DNA from: CAZFGK01 sp964518635 | GTDB taxonomy: Bacteria > Zixibacteria > MSB-5A5 > GN15 > FEB-12 | DNA length: 64,000 nt | Assembly (NCBI GenBank): GCA_964518635.1 | Contig: CAZFGK010000003.1 | Span: forward strand, 1-64,000 | Direction: 5' to 3' | Shown: positions 17,629 through 28,600 of the stretch, piece by piece | Numbering within the stretch: the stretch's first letter is position 1 | Layout: every line of letters starts with the position of its first letter | Position numbers and translations under genes: made by a program | Notes under the pieces: generated by a model | Seen by the model: only the letters and a program-made list of their open reading frames with translations | Databases searched by the model: none | Told to the model about the DNA's origin: nothing

Positions 17629-20600
17629 CTAATTACTTGTTACATCACTTGTTTGAGGCGCTTCTTTCTTCTCGTGCTTGATTTGCCACAATCGCCAATA
17701 TGTATAGACGACCGGAATGATTTCGAGAGTCAAAAATGTAGAACTAATCAATCCTCCCACCATCGGGGCAGCGATTCTTTTCATCACGTCAGCACCTGCT
17801 CCAGTTGCCCAGAGCAGCGGAATGAGGCCAATCGCTGTGGTGCCGACTGTCATCAACTTGGGACGAACACGCATGACGGTACCCTCCATGTGAGCCCAGA
17901 TGATATCATTGAGATCGCGAATCTTTCCAGCTTTCTTTCGCTTTTCATAGGCATGGTCCAGATAGAGAATCATGACAATTCCGGTTTGAGTTGCCAAACC
18001 TACTAATGCAATAATGCCGACAAGTGAAGCTGTTGAGTAGTTGTAGCCGAGGAAGTACATCAGCCAAATACTACCTACAAGTGCAAAAGGAACTGATGCA
18101 AGTACGATGCACGTTTCAGTGAAATTCCTGAAGTTCAAGTAAAGCATGACTACAATGAGTATGAGAGTAATGGGGATGATTATCTTCATCCGCTGAGCCA
18201 TGAGCTCCAATAGTTCATACTGACCTGTCCACTTTAGGTAGTAGCCCGCTGGGATTTGGATGTCGTTCGCCACGACTTTCTTGGCTTCCTCAACATAGCC
18301 TCCTATATCACGTTTGCTCTGATCCATATCTACGTAGACATAGCCGACCAGTAATCCATTCTCGTCACGAATCATTGGCGGTCCGGTTGCAATACGCACG
18401 TCCGCAATCTCTCCAAGAGGAATTCCAGCGCGGCCTTGAGGAAGTTCGAAACTCTTGCTGGAAGAGCCAAAAGAAGACTGTGATGGAAGGGACATGTTCG
18501 AACTGCCGGAACTGCTGCCCGATTGTCCCACACCTCCGCTTGAACCTCCCTTCATGCCATCTGAACTCATCTGAGCCAGAAGCATGACACTTTGGAATGC
18601 CTGAAAATCAACCATGGGATCATTACTTGCCAGTATTGGCGATGCAAATTGATTGAGGGGTTCATATAAACCCATAGGTGAAATTGCACCTGATTGCGAA
18701 CCAGTTTCATTGTCTGGAATCGGAATAAGTATTCGCTTTAACTGGTCGATGTTTTCTCGGACGTTACGAGGATAACGAACATTTATGGAGAATCTGTTTC
18801 GTCCTTCGATGGTGACACCGACTGGCATACCGCCTATTGCTGATTCAATTACGTCCTGCACATCCCGGATCGAGAGTCCATACCGAGCGATTTTTGCACG
18901 ATCAGGAATGATGTCGACGTAAAATCCTCCGGTACTGCGGTCAGAATATACAGATCGAGTACCCGGAATAACTGAAAGTGATCGCTCAAGCTCCACTCCT
19001 ATGCGCTCTATTTCATTGAGATCATCACCGAAAATCTTAACTCCGATTGGAGTGCGAATTCCAGTTGAGAGCATATCAATTCGAGTCTTTATGGGCATAG
19101 TCCATGCATTTGTCCAGCCCGGCATTTGCATGGCTTTGTCCATCTCAGCAATGAGTTCTTTCCATGTCATCCTTCGTTCTTCCGGCCACACTGGTCGTAG
19201 TATCTTCTTGATGAACTCAGGAGTCCAACTGGAATACCATCGTGGCTGGAATACTGTTCTCCATTCGTCAGTTGGTTTTAACTGTACTATGGTTTCGAGC
19301 ATACTAAGTGGGGCTGGATCAGTCGGCGTTTCGGAGCGTCCTGCCTTGCCGTAGACAGATATGACCTCTGGAAAGGACCGAATGACCCGGTTTTGATACT
19401 GCATGTATTGTTTCGCGGCCTCAACGGAAATGTTTGGCAATGTCGTTGGCATATACAGAACATCTCCCTCATTTAAGGGAGGCATGAACTCTGAGCCGAT
19501 TCTTGGAATCATAGGAAGTGCAGACAGGATAGCCATGACTCCAATGGCAATCGTCGTCTTGGGATTTCTCAATGCTACGTACACAAATGGCTTGTAAATC
19601 GAGATAAGAATTCGAGAGACAGGATGCGTCGATTCCGGACGAACTTTGCCTCTCAGAAGAGTTACCATGAGTGCTGGTACAAGAGTGATTGCGACTACGG
19701 CTGCAAAAAACATCGCGAAGGTCTTTGTGTAAGCAAGTGGGGTAAAGAGTCGCCCCCCCTGACCAGTTAAGGCAAAGATGGGGAGGAAGCCAATCGTAAT
19801 GATAAGCAGAGCATAGAAGATGGAAGGTCCAACTTCCTTTGCGCCGGCAATGATCACTTCCGTACGTGAAACATTGGGCGGCGCTTTCTCCATGCGTTTA
19901 TGTGCATTTTCAATGAGCACAATGCTGGCATCTACCATTGCCCCAATAGCAATAGCGATTCCGCCAAGACTCATGATGTTCGCATTGATACCGAGAAGAT
20001 ACATCGGTATGAAAGCAAGGCCGACCGAAATGGGTAAGGCAATTATTGGGACAATCGAGCTGCGAAAGTGAAGCAGAAACAGAATTATGATTGCCGCAAC
20101 AACCAGACCCTCCTCAACCAAAGTGCGAGTCAGTGTTTCAATAGCACGATTGATGAGATTGCTTCGGTCATAGACGATCTTGACACTTACTCCTGCTGGA
20201 AATGCAGGCTTAAGTTCTTCCAATTTCGACTTCACACGTTCGATAACAGTCAGAGCGTTCTCGTTGTATCGCATGACTACTGTTCCGCCGACTGCTTCTC
20301 CCTGACCGTCGAGTTCGCCTACTCCCCGACGGATATCGGGACCGAAAGAAACATTCGCAACATTTCCCAATAGAATTGGCGTACCAGTTGAGCTTTTGCC
20401 CAGCCCGATTGCTCGCAAATCGTTGAGACTTGTTATGTATCCCTTTCCTCTGACATAATATTCTCGCTCAGTTAACTCCAGCACCCGTCCGCCGACATCA
20501 TTGTTGTTGGCGCGGATGGCACGACTAACATCTCCAATTGAAAGTCCAAACGCCTTTAGCTTTTCAGGATTTACTTCAACCTGATATTGCTTTTGGTATC

Positions 20601-21144
20601 CGCCGATACTTGCAACCTCGGCAACACCGGGAACAGATGAGAGCGCATATCGTAGATTAAAATCCTGAAATGTCCTCAGTTCAGAAAGATCGTGTTTGCC
20701 TGATGTATCAACCAAGGCGTACTGGAAAACCCAACCCACGGAGGATGCATCCGGACCAATCGTAGGGGAGACACCCTGCGGCAGTTTACCTTCGATCTGT
20801 TTCAAATACTCAAGCACACGACTGCGTGCCCAATAGATATCAGTCCCCTCATCAAAAATAACGTAGACGAATGACATGCCGAACATGGAATAACCGCGAA
20901 CTGCGGATACATGAGGAGCTGCAAGGAGAGAGGTAACAACCGGATAAGTTACTTGATCTTCGACCAAATCAGGGCTGCGTCCCATCCACTCCGTATAGAG
21001 AATAACCTGGACGTCGGATAAATCCGGGATTGCGTCTAACGGAGTGTTCTTTATGGAATACCATGCGCCGGCACAGGCAAAGAGGGTTCCGATGAACACT
21101 ACCGAGCGATTGCGCGCACAAAAATCAATTATTGAACCAATCAT
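17629..21144 (-). CDS. cusA: CusA-type Cu(I)/Ag(I) RND efflux pump
   Basis: Inner-membrane proton-driven pump of the HME-RND family, 1171 residues, with twelve helices and two large periplasmic domains. The proton-relay Asp is at residue 405 in AIGAMVDASIVLIEN. The three Met that carry copper in E. coli CusA have counterparts: Met565 (VLYMPTTLP), Met691 (RIDMLSTG) and Met773 (IGGMPVG). This supports Cu/Ag rather than Zn. Unusual is an insertion of ~95 residues (about 811-905) in the second periplasmic domain, rich in Ser, Gly and Met. It is preceded by cusB (21 bp) and followed by a truncated copper ATPase. Confidence 0.93.
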   Translation of the reverse strand: MIGSIIDFCARNRSVVFIGTLFACAGAWYSIKNTPLDAIPDLSDVQVILYTEWMGRSPDLVEDQVTYPVVTSLLAAPHVSAVRGYSMFGMSFVYVIFDEGTDIYWARSRVLEYLKQIEGKLPQGVSPTIGPDASSVGWVFQYALVDTSGKHDLSELRTFQDFNLRYALSSVPGVAEVASIGGYQKQYQVEVNPEKLKAFGLSIGDVSRAIRANNNDVGGRVLELTEREYYVRGKGYITSLNDLRAIGLGKSSTGTPILLGNVANVSFGPDIRRGVGELDGQGEAVGGTVVMRYNENALTVIERVKSKLEELKPAFPAGVSVKIVYDRSNLINRAIETLTRTLVEEGLVVAAIIILFLLHFRSSIVPIIALPISVGLAFIPMYLLGINANIMSLGGIAIAIGAMVDASIVLIENAHKRMEKAPPNVSRTEVIIAGAKEVGPSIFYALLIITIGFLPIFALTGQGGRLFTPLAYTKTFAMFFAAVVAITLVPALMVTLLRGKVRPESTHPVSRILISIYKPFVYVALRNPKTTIAIGVMAILSALPMIPRIGSEFMPPLNEGDVLYMPTTLPNISVEAAKQYMQYQNRVIRSFPEVISVYGKAGRSETPTDPAPLSMLETIVQLKPTDEWRTVFQPRWYSSWTPEFIKKILRPVWPEERRMTWKELIAEMDKAMQMPGWTNAWTMPIKTRIDMLSTGIRTPIGVKIFGDDLNEIERIGVELERSLSVIPGTRSVYSDRSTGGFYVDIIPDRAKIARYGLSIRDVQDVIESAIGGMPVGVTIEGRNRFSINVRYPRNVRENIDQLKRILIPIPDNETGSQSGAISPMGLYEPLNQFASPILASNDPMVDFQAFQSVMLLAQMSSDGMKGGSSGGVGQSGSSSGSSNMSLPSQSSFGSSSKSFELPQGRAGIPLGEIADVRIATGPPMIRDENGLLVGYVYVDMDQSKRDIGGYVEEAKKVVANDIQIPAGYYLKWTGQYELLELMAQRMKIIIPITLILIVVMLYLNFRNFTETCIVLASVPFALVGSIWLMYFLGYNYSTASLVGIIALVGLATQTGIVMILYLDHAYEKRKKAGKIRDLNDIIWAHMEGTVMRVRPKLMTVGTTAIGLIPLLWATGAGADVMKRIAAPMVGGLISSTFLTLEIIPVVYTYWRLWQIKHEKKEAPQTSDVTSN
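18430..18714 (-). other. Ser/Gly/Met-rich insertion in CusA
   Basis: Codons for about residues 811-905 of CusA. Where E. coli CusA goes almost directly from the PILTP strand to the next subdomain, this protein has ~95 extra residues with six Met (824, 844, 854, 859, 864, 884) and a run such as GGSSGGVGQSGSSSGSSN. The pump's own sequence resumes at IPLGEIADVRI. Comparison is from memory of the E. coli protein. Confidence 0.6.
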
Positions 21145-21165
21145 ATCTGTGGCCTGCTCTCTTTG

Positions 21166-23345
21166 TTACTTCCCATGTCCCGCATGTGCGTTTGGCTCGA
21201 AACTTCCCATGCCTGCGATTGCGGCCTTCAAGCGACTTTCAGAGTCGATGAGAAAGTTGGCACTGGTGACTACTTGATCGCCATCCATCAGGCCAGCGAT
21301 GATTTCTATGAAATCGTCTGATCGCTTGCCAATTGTCAGCAGGCGTGGCTCAAAATGGGTTCCGTTATGGATCACAAAAGCGTACTGTCTTTCACCGTCA
21401 TCCATAACAGCGTCCGATGCAACTGTCAGTACATGCTTACCCTTACCGCCGATCTCGACATCGCCGTACATCCCCGGTTTCAACCGTTGAGATTCATTTT
21501 TCAATTCTACCCTGATCTTTAGTGTGCGAGTCTGTTCAGAGACTGAAGGATAGATAAAGCTCACTCTCCCAACAAAGCTTTCTCCCGGATAAGCTGCGGT
21601 GGTAAACCGAGCTGGCTGGTCCAGATGAATGCTGTTCAGGTCAGACTCATATACATCCGCCAGTATCCAGACAGTGCGTAGATCGGCGATTGTAAAAAGA
21701 TTTTGGGATGGTTCAATGAACTGTCCTTCTGTGACTCCTTTTTCGAGCACATATCCTGAAAATGGACTTCTCACCCAAAGTTCCTGATTCGGAGTTTGTG
21801 CGGTGTCGAGGATTGCAAGTTCTTGTGACGGAATTCCAAGCAACTCGAGTCGCTTGCGTGAGGCAGAAAGAAGCTGCTTTCTCGTGTCGATAGCTTCTGC
21901 GTTAGCCACTCGATTGAAAGAATTGCGAGAAAGGATGAATTCTTGCGCTGCTTGGTAAAGTTCTTCGCTGTAAACAGAAAGAAGCTTGTCGTTCGCATGT
22001 ACTTGTTGGCCTGTTTGGTTTATACCGAGTTGCTTTACCCAGCCGCTGAATCTCACATGCACATTGGATATTCTCGTTTCATCCGGCGTGACATATCCGG
22101 CAAATCGAAGTCCGCCCTCGATTTGTCTCATATCAACTGTTCCAGTTCGTATGCCTATAAGTTGCAGTCGCTTGGGTTCAATTGATATTGGTACCAGGCC
22201 GGGAACGGGGAAAGCTCCCATATCCGACCCAGCCGATTGAGAATGAAGTCTTGAGTCAGAGTTGATATTTGAACCATGATCGTGATTCATGACTCCCTTG
22301 GTACTGTCGACCACTTCAAGATCCATACCACACTTTGGACAACTACCCATCGTGTCAGAAACAATTTCGGGATGCATCGGGCAGGTGTACTGGCCAGGCT
22401 TCGCTGCTTCGGTTACCAATTCAAGGTTCATCCCGCACTTTGGACACTTGCCCATCGTATCAGAGACAATTTCGGGATGCATAGGGCAGGTGTATTNNNN
22501 NNNNNNNNNNNNNNNNNNNNNNNNNNNNNNNNNNNNNNNNNNNNNNNNNNNNNNNNNNNNNNNNNNNNNNNNNNNNNNNNNNNNNNNNNNNNNNNNGGAC
22601 ACTTGCCCATCGTATCAGAGACAATTTCGGGATGCATAGGGCAGGTGTATTTGCCAGGCTTCGCTGCTTCCGTTACCAATTCAAGGTTCATCCCGCACTT
22701 TGGACACTTGCCCATCGTATCAGAGACAATTTCGGGATGCATAGGGCAGGTGTATTGGCCAGGCTTCGCTGCTTCGGTTACCAATTCAAGGTTCATACCA
22801 CACTTTGGACACTTGCCCATCGTGTCAGACACAATTTCGGGATGCATCGGGCAGGTGTATTGGCCAAGCTTCGCTGCTTCGGTAACTAATTCAAGGTTCA
22901 TCCCACACTTTGGACACTTTCCCATTGTGTCAGAGACAATTTCGGGATGCATCGGGCAGGTGTATTGACCGGCTTCCGAGTGCTTTTGGTTTTCAGTTTC
23001 GGAACTCGAATCATCTTCCGATTTGATTGTACCAACTTGAGGAATTTCCGTACCGGACGCGTCAATCTGTACCAGAGACATTCCACAGATTGGGCAATCT
23101 CCTGGTTGACTTGATACATACGTCGGATGCATTGGACAGTGGTATTGCACTGATTGCATCGTACTTTCACTCCATGGTGTAAGTCCAAAGTAATTCAATG
23201 CCATGACAACTGCAAAAAGTGACATCCCGCCAAGAATGATCCAGCGCACCAGACCCATGGTAGCTGTGAATCGTGGCTGTTGTTCTTCACCCTCAGGGAG
23301 TGGTTCGTGATCATCTGGATTGTACGGTGTATTTGTGACTGACAT
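21166..23345 (-). CDS. cusB: CusB-type periplasmic adaptor with tandem heavy-metal-binding domains (contains assembly gap)
   Basis: Membrane fusion protein linking the RND pump to the outer-membrane channel. It has a single N-terminal helix (residues 31-55), then a degenerate metal-binding motif (YHCPMHPTYV...CPICGM). An array of 35-residue repeats follows (YTCPMHPEIVSDTMG, CPKCGMNLELV). The adaptor proper starts at PISIEPKRLQLIGIRTG, with the lipoyl/barrel parts VRSPFSGYVLEKG and LKPGMYGDVEIGGKG. The 100-N gap lies inside the array, so the two halves are in different frames only because the gap length is arbitrary. At least seven motifs are visible; the true number is unknown. It sits between the TolC-like gene and cusA. 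Confidence 0.88.
22290..22970 (-). repeat. Tandem 105-bp repeats encoding heavy-metal-binding domains
   Basis: Near-identical units of 105 bp, each giving one 35-residue domain with CPMHPE and CPKCGM. Three complete units and part of a fourth precede the gap, and about two follow it. The last unit diverges (SCPKCGMDLEVV). Near-identity at DNA level suggests recent duplication or homogenisation and explains the assembly break. Confidence 0.9.
22497..22596. other. Assembly gap of 100 N
   Basis: Exactly 100 undetermined bases, a scaffolding placeholder of unknown true size, inside the repeat array of cusB. Confidence 0.98.
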
Positions 23346-23359
23346 GAGTTCCTCTTTTT

Positions 23360-24763
23360 CTACTTAGAATTCGTGACTTGCTGCCGACTATAGCTGTCCG
23401 GATCAGTGATATAGTTATCACTTTCTGCCAGTGCGTATGCCAGCTGGTTTTCAAGCTGATTGAGACTGACCAGATCTCGGTAGATCCCAGCAGCAAGCAA
23501 GAGCAATTGACTGTAGCTCACTCTGCCTGCGGAATAACCTGAAAGTGCACTTTGAAATGCTCCTTTCGATGTCGGTATGATTCGTTGACTATAAAGCTCA
23601 ATCGAACGGGAGAGTTGTATTGCAGTTTGATACAGAGAACGAAGTTTGCCTTCTGTTTCTTTCCACAACTGAACTGCTTCAAGGTCAGTACTCAATCGCA
23701 TAGCTTCCATTGCAGCGGCCATGCGAGTCTTTCCCGACCGGGAGAAGATAGGCAACGAGAAGTTGGCTTGAAAACCCAACATATTGTCGCGTTCCTCTTC
23801 TTCAGAATCCAGGCGAATGCCATAACTCGCGGTCAATCCGAGCATAGGCCACTTCATGCTCTTTTCAAGGTCACGCGAGTATCCGAAAGACTTTGACTTG
23901 TCCAACAGCTTCTGAAATGGTGGGTAGTGCAGTTTAGCAGAGTCGAGCCATTCTTCTGGAGAAGTTGGCAATCCGATGGGCTCAGTTGACGCAATCGGGA
24001 CAACCAGCACGTCAAGCTCCGCTCCCCGAACTACGTTGAGTCGATAACGTGCCTCGATGCATTGTCTTTCGATTTCAATTAGTTGCGATTCAATTCGCCA
24101 TAACTCTGTTTCTGAACTGAGCACTTCCTCACGGCTGGCCTGATTCGAGGAGAGTTTTGCCTGAACTGTTGCATGTACTTCTTTTAGAAGGTCTCTTAGC
24201 GCCCCCACATCACGTTTGGTCTTGTCCAGATAGAACAGATCGGCAAACGCATATCGAGCAACCATGATCATATCCGCCTGCATTGTACGACGATCCTGAA
24301 AAGCTACGTTTGCTTCGGCAATAGCTACCTTTCTTTCAAGGTGATTTGAGCCAGCCAAAGGAATGTTCTGGCTCAGCCCAATCATTTGCATTGTCATTGG
24401 GTCCATCTTGAAATCAAGGTTGGTCGGAAGACTGACCACGCCGACCATAAGCATCGGATCATCCCATTTGCCAGCTGCAAAGACCTTTTCTCTTGCTGCC
24501 TGTTCCATGTATTGAGCTGCAGTGATCCCATTGTTATGCTTTAGAACATCAAGGATTACATCCTCAACTCTCAGACTGTCTGAAGCAAAAACTGTCGCCG
24601 AGTAAACCATAGAGCTTGCGGCTGTTGCATGAAAAAGGAACTGACGCAGCCCCTTCGTGCTGCAACTACGGTCGCGCGAACGACACAAAGAACAAAAGGC
24701 AAGCACAAATTTGCCTAACGTCGAAAGGGTCTTCAAGGTCGAGAACGGAAACTTGCCGTTCAT
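23360..24763 (-). CDS. TolC-family outer-membrane efflux channel of the cus operon
   Basis: Outer-membrane factor of ~467 residues expected to complete the CusA/CusB tripartite exporter. It has the long alpha-helical TolC pattern in two internal repeats, with the outer-membrane strand regions MVGVVSLPTNLDF and GLTASYGIRLDSEEEERDN. Helices are rich in Ala, Glu and Gln. The N-terminal region is long (about 65 residues) before SDSLRVEDVILDVLKHN, with a hydrophobic part at MVYSATVFAS as likely signal sequence. ATG 24763 has GGAGG eight bases upstream. It ends 14 bp before cusB, so the order channel-adaptor-pump is one operon. Confidence 0.85.
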   Translation of the reverse strand: MNGKFPFSTLKTLSTLGKFVLAFCSLCRSRDRSCSTKGLRQFLFHATAASSMVYSATVFASDSLRVEDVILDVLKHNNGITAAQYMEQAAREKVFAAGKWDDPMLMVGVVSLPTNLDFKMDPMTMQMIGLSQNIPLAGSNHLERKVAIAEANVAFQDRRTMQADMIMVARYAFADLFYLDKTKRDVGALRDLLKEVHATVQAKLSSNQASREEVLSSETELWRIESQLIEIERQCIEARYRLNVVRGAELDVLVVPIASTEPIGLPTSPEEWLDSAKLHYPPFQKLLDKSKSFGYSRDLEKSMKWPMLGLTASYGIRLDSEEEERDNMLGFQANFSLPIFSRSGKTRMAAAMEAMRLSTDLEAVQLWKETEGKLRSLYQTAIQLSRSIELYSQRIIPTSKGAFQSALSGYSAGRVSYSQLLLLAAGIYRDLVSLNQLENQLAYALAESDNYITDPDSYSRQQVTNSK

Positions 24764-24871
24764 GAGCTTTTCCTCCAAAAATTGTCTTCGCTGTCTTAAC
24801 TACAAAGACAGCACACAAACATGTCGATACGAGGGAGAATTTCCCTCAGATAGAGGGATAGGGGAACTTGA

Positions 24872-25300
24872 TCAGGTGCGAAGAGGATGATTAAAAATGC
24901 CCGGAGAATTAACAATCGGGCTTCGTGAACGTGGGATGATCAAACTCACTTGGATCGCGACCAGAGAATGAATTTGAAAAGTTGGTGACGAGAACAGGAA
25001 ATCGTTTAATGAACTAGATGATATCCGCTCAAGCGAAACGTCTTTATCGAGCTGATGCGCTACTGTCCAGAGTCCTGAACAACAATGATCACACGCTTGA
25101 TTGTCGACAGGAAGTTTGCTTTTCTCGTTGCTATCATTTTCAGAGCAGCAATTAGTCTCACTGGGGGCTGATTTGACATCACAGCAATGGTCTCGAAGTG
25201 TATCTGTCCGTTGAATTGCACAGAAGCACTTGTCGCCCGTTAGTGCAAACAGTGCAACCAGCACGAGGATCAGAGGATACTGTCTTAACTGCCTGATCAT
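24872..25300 (-). CDS. Cys-rich secreted protein leading the cus operon
   Basis: About 142 residues: signal helix PLILVLVALFALTG, then a Cys-rich part with DKCFCA, DHCCDV, TNCCSE and ACDHCCSG, then a Ser-rich low-conservation tail. Paired cysteines between acidic residues suggest metal binding in the periplasm, which is inference. It is the first gene before the TolC-like channel. The second RND operon starts with an analogous gene. ATG 25300 is taken; a TTG at 25315 is also possible. A TATACTTGA box stands immediately upstream, a -10-like element also seen, as GATACTTGA, before the other leader gene. Confidence 0.65.
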   Translation of the reverse strand: MIRQLRQYPLILVLVALFALTGDKCFCAIQRTDTLRDHCCDVKSAPSETNCCSENDSNEKSKLPVDNQACDHCCSGLWTVAHQLDKDVSLERISSSSLNDFLFSSPTFQIHSLVAIQVSLIIPRSRSPIVNSPGIFNHPLRT

Positions 25301-25315
25301 AGAATTCACTTTCAA

Positions 25316-25641
25316 GTATAGCCAATTAAATGCTAAACCGCCGCAAAAAGCTAATAGTTCCCAACAGCCACACTATTAGTGCTATGGCGAGGACGGAGAC
25401 TTCAAGTTATTGTAGTTCAACCAAATACAAAGTCAGCACGAGAAGTGCGGGTTGAAGATATTTGCATTTGTCTATCGGTAAAACCCATGGATTAATCAAG
25501 ACTAGGCTGTATTTCCAACCTCCCAGCTGAGTTAATTGTCTCTCCCATCTCACTTTGAAAGAGCGGTTCATGAGGTGCTTCCAAGATCACTTCATGAACC
25601 GTCCTTGTTTGTGACGAAAAGCAACTCATCCAGCAAAGTGA
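25316..25641. other. Intergenic region between the two metal efflux operons
   Basis: About 325 bp between the Cys-rich leader of the cus operon and the stop of czcA. It holds a large hairpin near czcA and the presumed promoter of the cus operon next to the leader gene. No coding region is seen. Confidence 0.6.
25564..25601 (-). terminator. Strong hairpin, probable terminator of the czc operon
   Basis: Fourteen-base arms CGGTTCATGAGGTG (25564-25577) and CACTTCATGAACCG (25588-25601) pair with one G-T, loop of ten. It lies ~40 bp past the czcA stop. The T-run after it on the minus strand is short (CTCTTT), so it may instead protect the mRNA end. Confidence 0.6.
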
Positions 25642-28600
25642 TCAGGACTTCAACACTTTCCTGAAATAGAACAAACTATACAGGACTGGCAGAACGAGTA
25701 AGGTCAGAAATGTTGAAGACAGAATTCCCCCGATAACTACTGTCGCGAGGGGGCGTTGCACTTCTGCGCCACTGCCGGTTGCGATTGCCATGGGAATAAA
25801 CCCAAGTGACGCTACCAGTGCAGTCATGAGCACAGGGCGAAAGCGTGTGAGAGCACCTGTAATAATTGATTCATCAAGTCCGGCGCCATCGGATCGCAAT
25901 TTGTTGATGAACGACACCATCACCAGTCCGTTAAGAACGGCAATTCCTGAGAGTGCAATGAAGCCCACGCCAGCAGAGATCGAGAGTGGGATATCGCGGG
26001 ACCAAAGCGCAAATATCCCGCCGGTCAAAGCGAGTGGGATCCCTGAGAAAACAATCAACGAGTCACGAAGGGAGTTGAAAGTCGCGAAGAGCAATAGGAA
26101 GATCAAAAGCAATGCGACGGGTACGACGATGGTCAGTCGCTGACTTGCTGCAACAAGGTTTTCAAACTGACCACCCCAAGTGAGCCAGTAACCCGCAGGT
26201 AGATTCACCTGACTTGAAACGGCACTTTGTGCCTCTTGCACAAACGAACCGAGGTCACGGTCACGCACGTTGGCCTGAACGACAACTCGCCGCTTGCCGT
26301 TTTCTCGGCTTATCTGGTTGGGACCCTCTGCAATCGTTATTGTCGCAATAGCCCCGAGAGGAATGTATCCCGGTTCCGCATCATCAGCGGCGCCAGAAAA
26401 AGTAAATATCGCAGACTGCTTTGGACTCTGATCTGGTGAGACCTCCGGCAACGGAATCGGAAGAAATTCGAGGGCATTCATGTCGCGGCGCACATCTTCC
26501 GGGAGCCGAACAATCAAATCAAATCGTCGATCTCCTTCATACACCTGTCCAACTTCTGAACCCCCAATTGCAACTTCAACGACTTCCTGTACGTCACTCA
26601 CGTTCAATCCGTAACGGGAGATAGCACCGCGATCTATGTCGATGGTCAAAAGGGGAAGTCCTGTCACTTGCTCAACTTTCACATCGGCTGCGCCGGGAAT
26701 CTTTTGAAGAACAGCCGCAATTCGCTGTCCTTCTCGCAACATGACATCAAGATCGTCGCCGAAGATTTTAACCGCGACATCAGATCGAACTCCGGAAATG
26801 AGTTCGTTGAAGCGCATCTGGATAGGCTGAGTGAACTCATAGTTGTTTCCCGGCAGTTTCTGGACAGCGCTTTCAATCGCAGCCATCACGTCCACTTTCG
26901 GTTTCCGTGGATCAGGCCATTCCGATTTTGGTTTCAGTATGATGAAGACATCCGCAACCGATGGTGGCATTGGATCAGTGGCAATCTCCGCGGTGCCGAT
27001 TTTTGCAAAGACGCGATCTACTTCTGGAAACGTCATGATAGTCGCCTCAATATCACGCTGCATCACAATTGCCTGTGAAAGACTGGTCGAGGGAATGCGC
27101 ATGGCGTGGGTGGCAATATCTCCTTCATCAAGAGAGGGAATAAATTCGCTTCCCATCCGTGAGGCCATAGCGATTGAGAATACAAGCACTGCGAGAGCGA
27201 GCGATACCGTCTGCCAACGAAAATTCAGAACGCCTCTGAGAGCGGGCTCGTACACTCGTTTCGTTAGTCGGATGACGATGCTTTCTTTCTCAGAGACTTT
27301 CCCTCTCAGAAAAATCGCGATACCGGCCGGAATGAAGGTGAAGGTAAGTACCAAAGCAGCTGCGAGGGCGAGAAGTACGGTCTCAGCCATTGGAACGAAC
27401 ATTTTTCCTTCGACTCCGCTGAGTGTCAGAATCGGAAGATAGACAATCATGATGATGCCGACGCCGAAGAGAGTTGGCTTGGCGACCTCGGCAGAGCTTA
27501 CGAATGCCTCATCCAATCTCTCTTCTTGGGTCAGTAATCTGCCAAGTATGTGCTGTCGCTCACCAAAACGACGAATGATATTCTCGACCATCACGACTGC
27601 ACCATCCACAATAATGCCAAAGTCGATAGCCCCAAGACTCATCAGATTTCCACTGATTTTCCCTTGTACCATCCCTGTCACAGCAAGTAGCATAGAGAGT
27701 GGAATCACCATGGCAACGAGAAGTGCCGCCGTGATATTACCGATAAGAAGAAAGAGAATTGCAATGACAAGGATGGCACCTTCGACAAGATTCGTGCGAA
27801 TCGTGGCAAGAGTTGCATCGACAAGCCCTGTACGATCATAGACCGTTCGAACAGTAACGCCGTCAGGAAGTGATTTTTCAACTTCAGTCATGCGCTCGGC
27901 GACTCTTCTTGAGACTGTTCGGCTGTTTTCGCCCATCAACATGAAAACCGTTCCAAGAACAATTTCTTCACCATTTTCGGTAGCTGCGCCGGTGCGCAGT
28001 TCCTTTCCAAGCGCAACTTCTGCAATGTCCCGAATTCTTATTGGGGTGCCGTCCTCAGAACCGACCAGCACGTCTTCAATATCCGAAATGGCACTGACCA
28101 CTCCCGGCACCCGGATAAGATACTGCTCACCTTTGTGCTCAATGTAACCAGCACCGACACTGGAATTGTTTCGGGACAATGCGTCCATGATGTCATGAAA
28201 AGTCAGTCCATAGGAGACGAGTTTGGCAGGATCAGGGGTGACGTGGAACTGTTTTTCAAATCCACCAATGGTATTGACTTCGGTAACGCCGGGAATTGTT
28301 CGCAGCTGTGGCTTGACGATCCAGTCCTGAACTTCTCGAAGATCCGTTGGAGTAAAGGGCTGGCCATCGGGTTTAAGTGCCCCCTTTTCCGGCTCAACGG
28401 TGTACATGTAGATTTCACCAAGACCAGTCGCAATCGGCCCCATCACTGGTTCGCCGGCAACTGCGGGCAATTCTGATCGTGCTTCCTGCAGTCGTTCATT
28501 GATCAATTGGCGCGCAAAGTAGATATCAGTTCCTTCATCGAAAACTACGGTCACTTGTGAGAGGCCATAACGCGAGAGTGAACGTGTGTAATCAACATGT

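Noticed and set aside
22428..22602. Two overlapping reading frames around the N run, as if cusB were frameshifted
   Set aside because: The frame change is caused by the arbitrary 100-N gap inside a 105-bp repeat, not by mutation.
22290..22970. Regular repeats resembling a CRISPR or satellite array
   Set aside because: The repeats are in-frame coding units of 35 residues without spacers.
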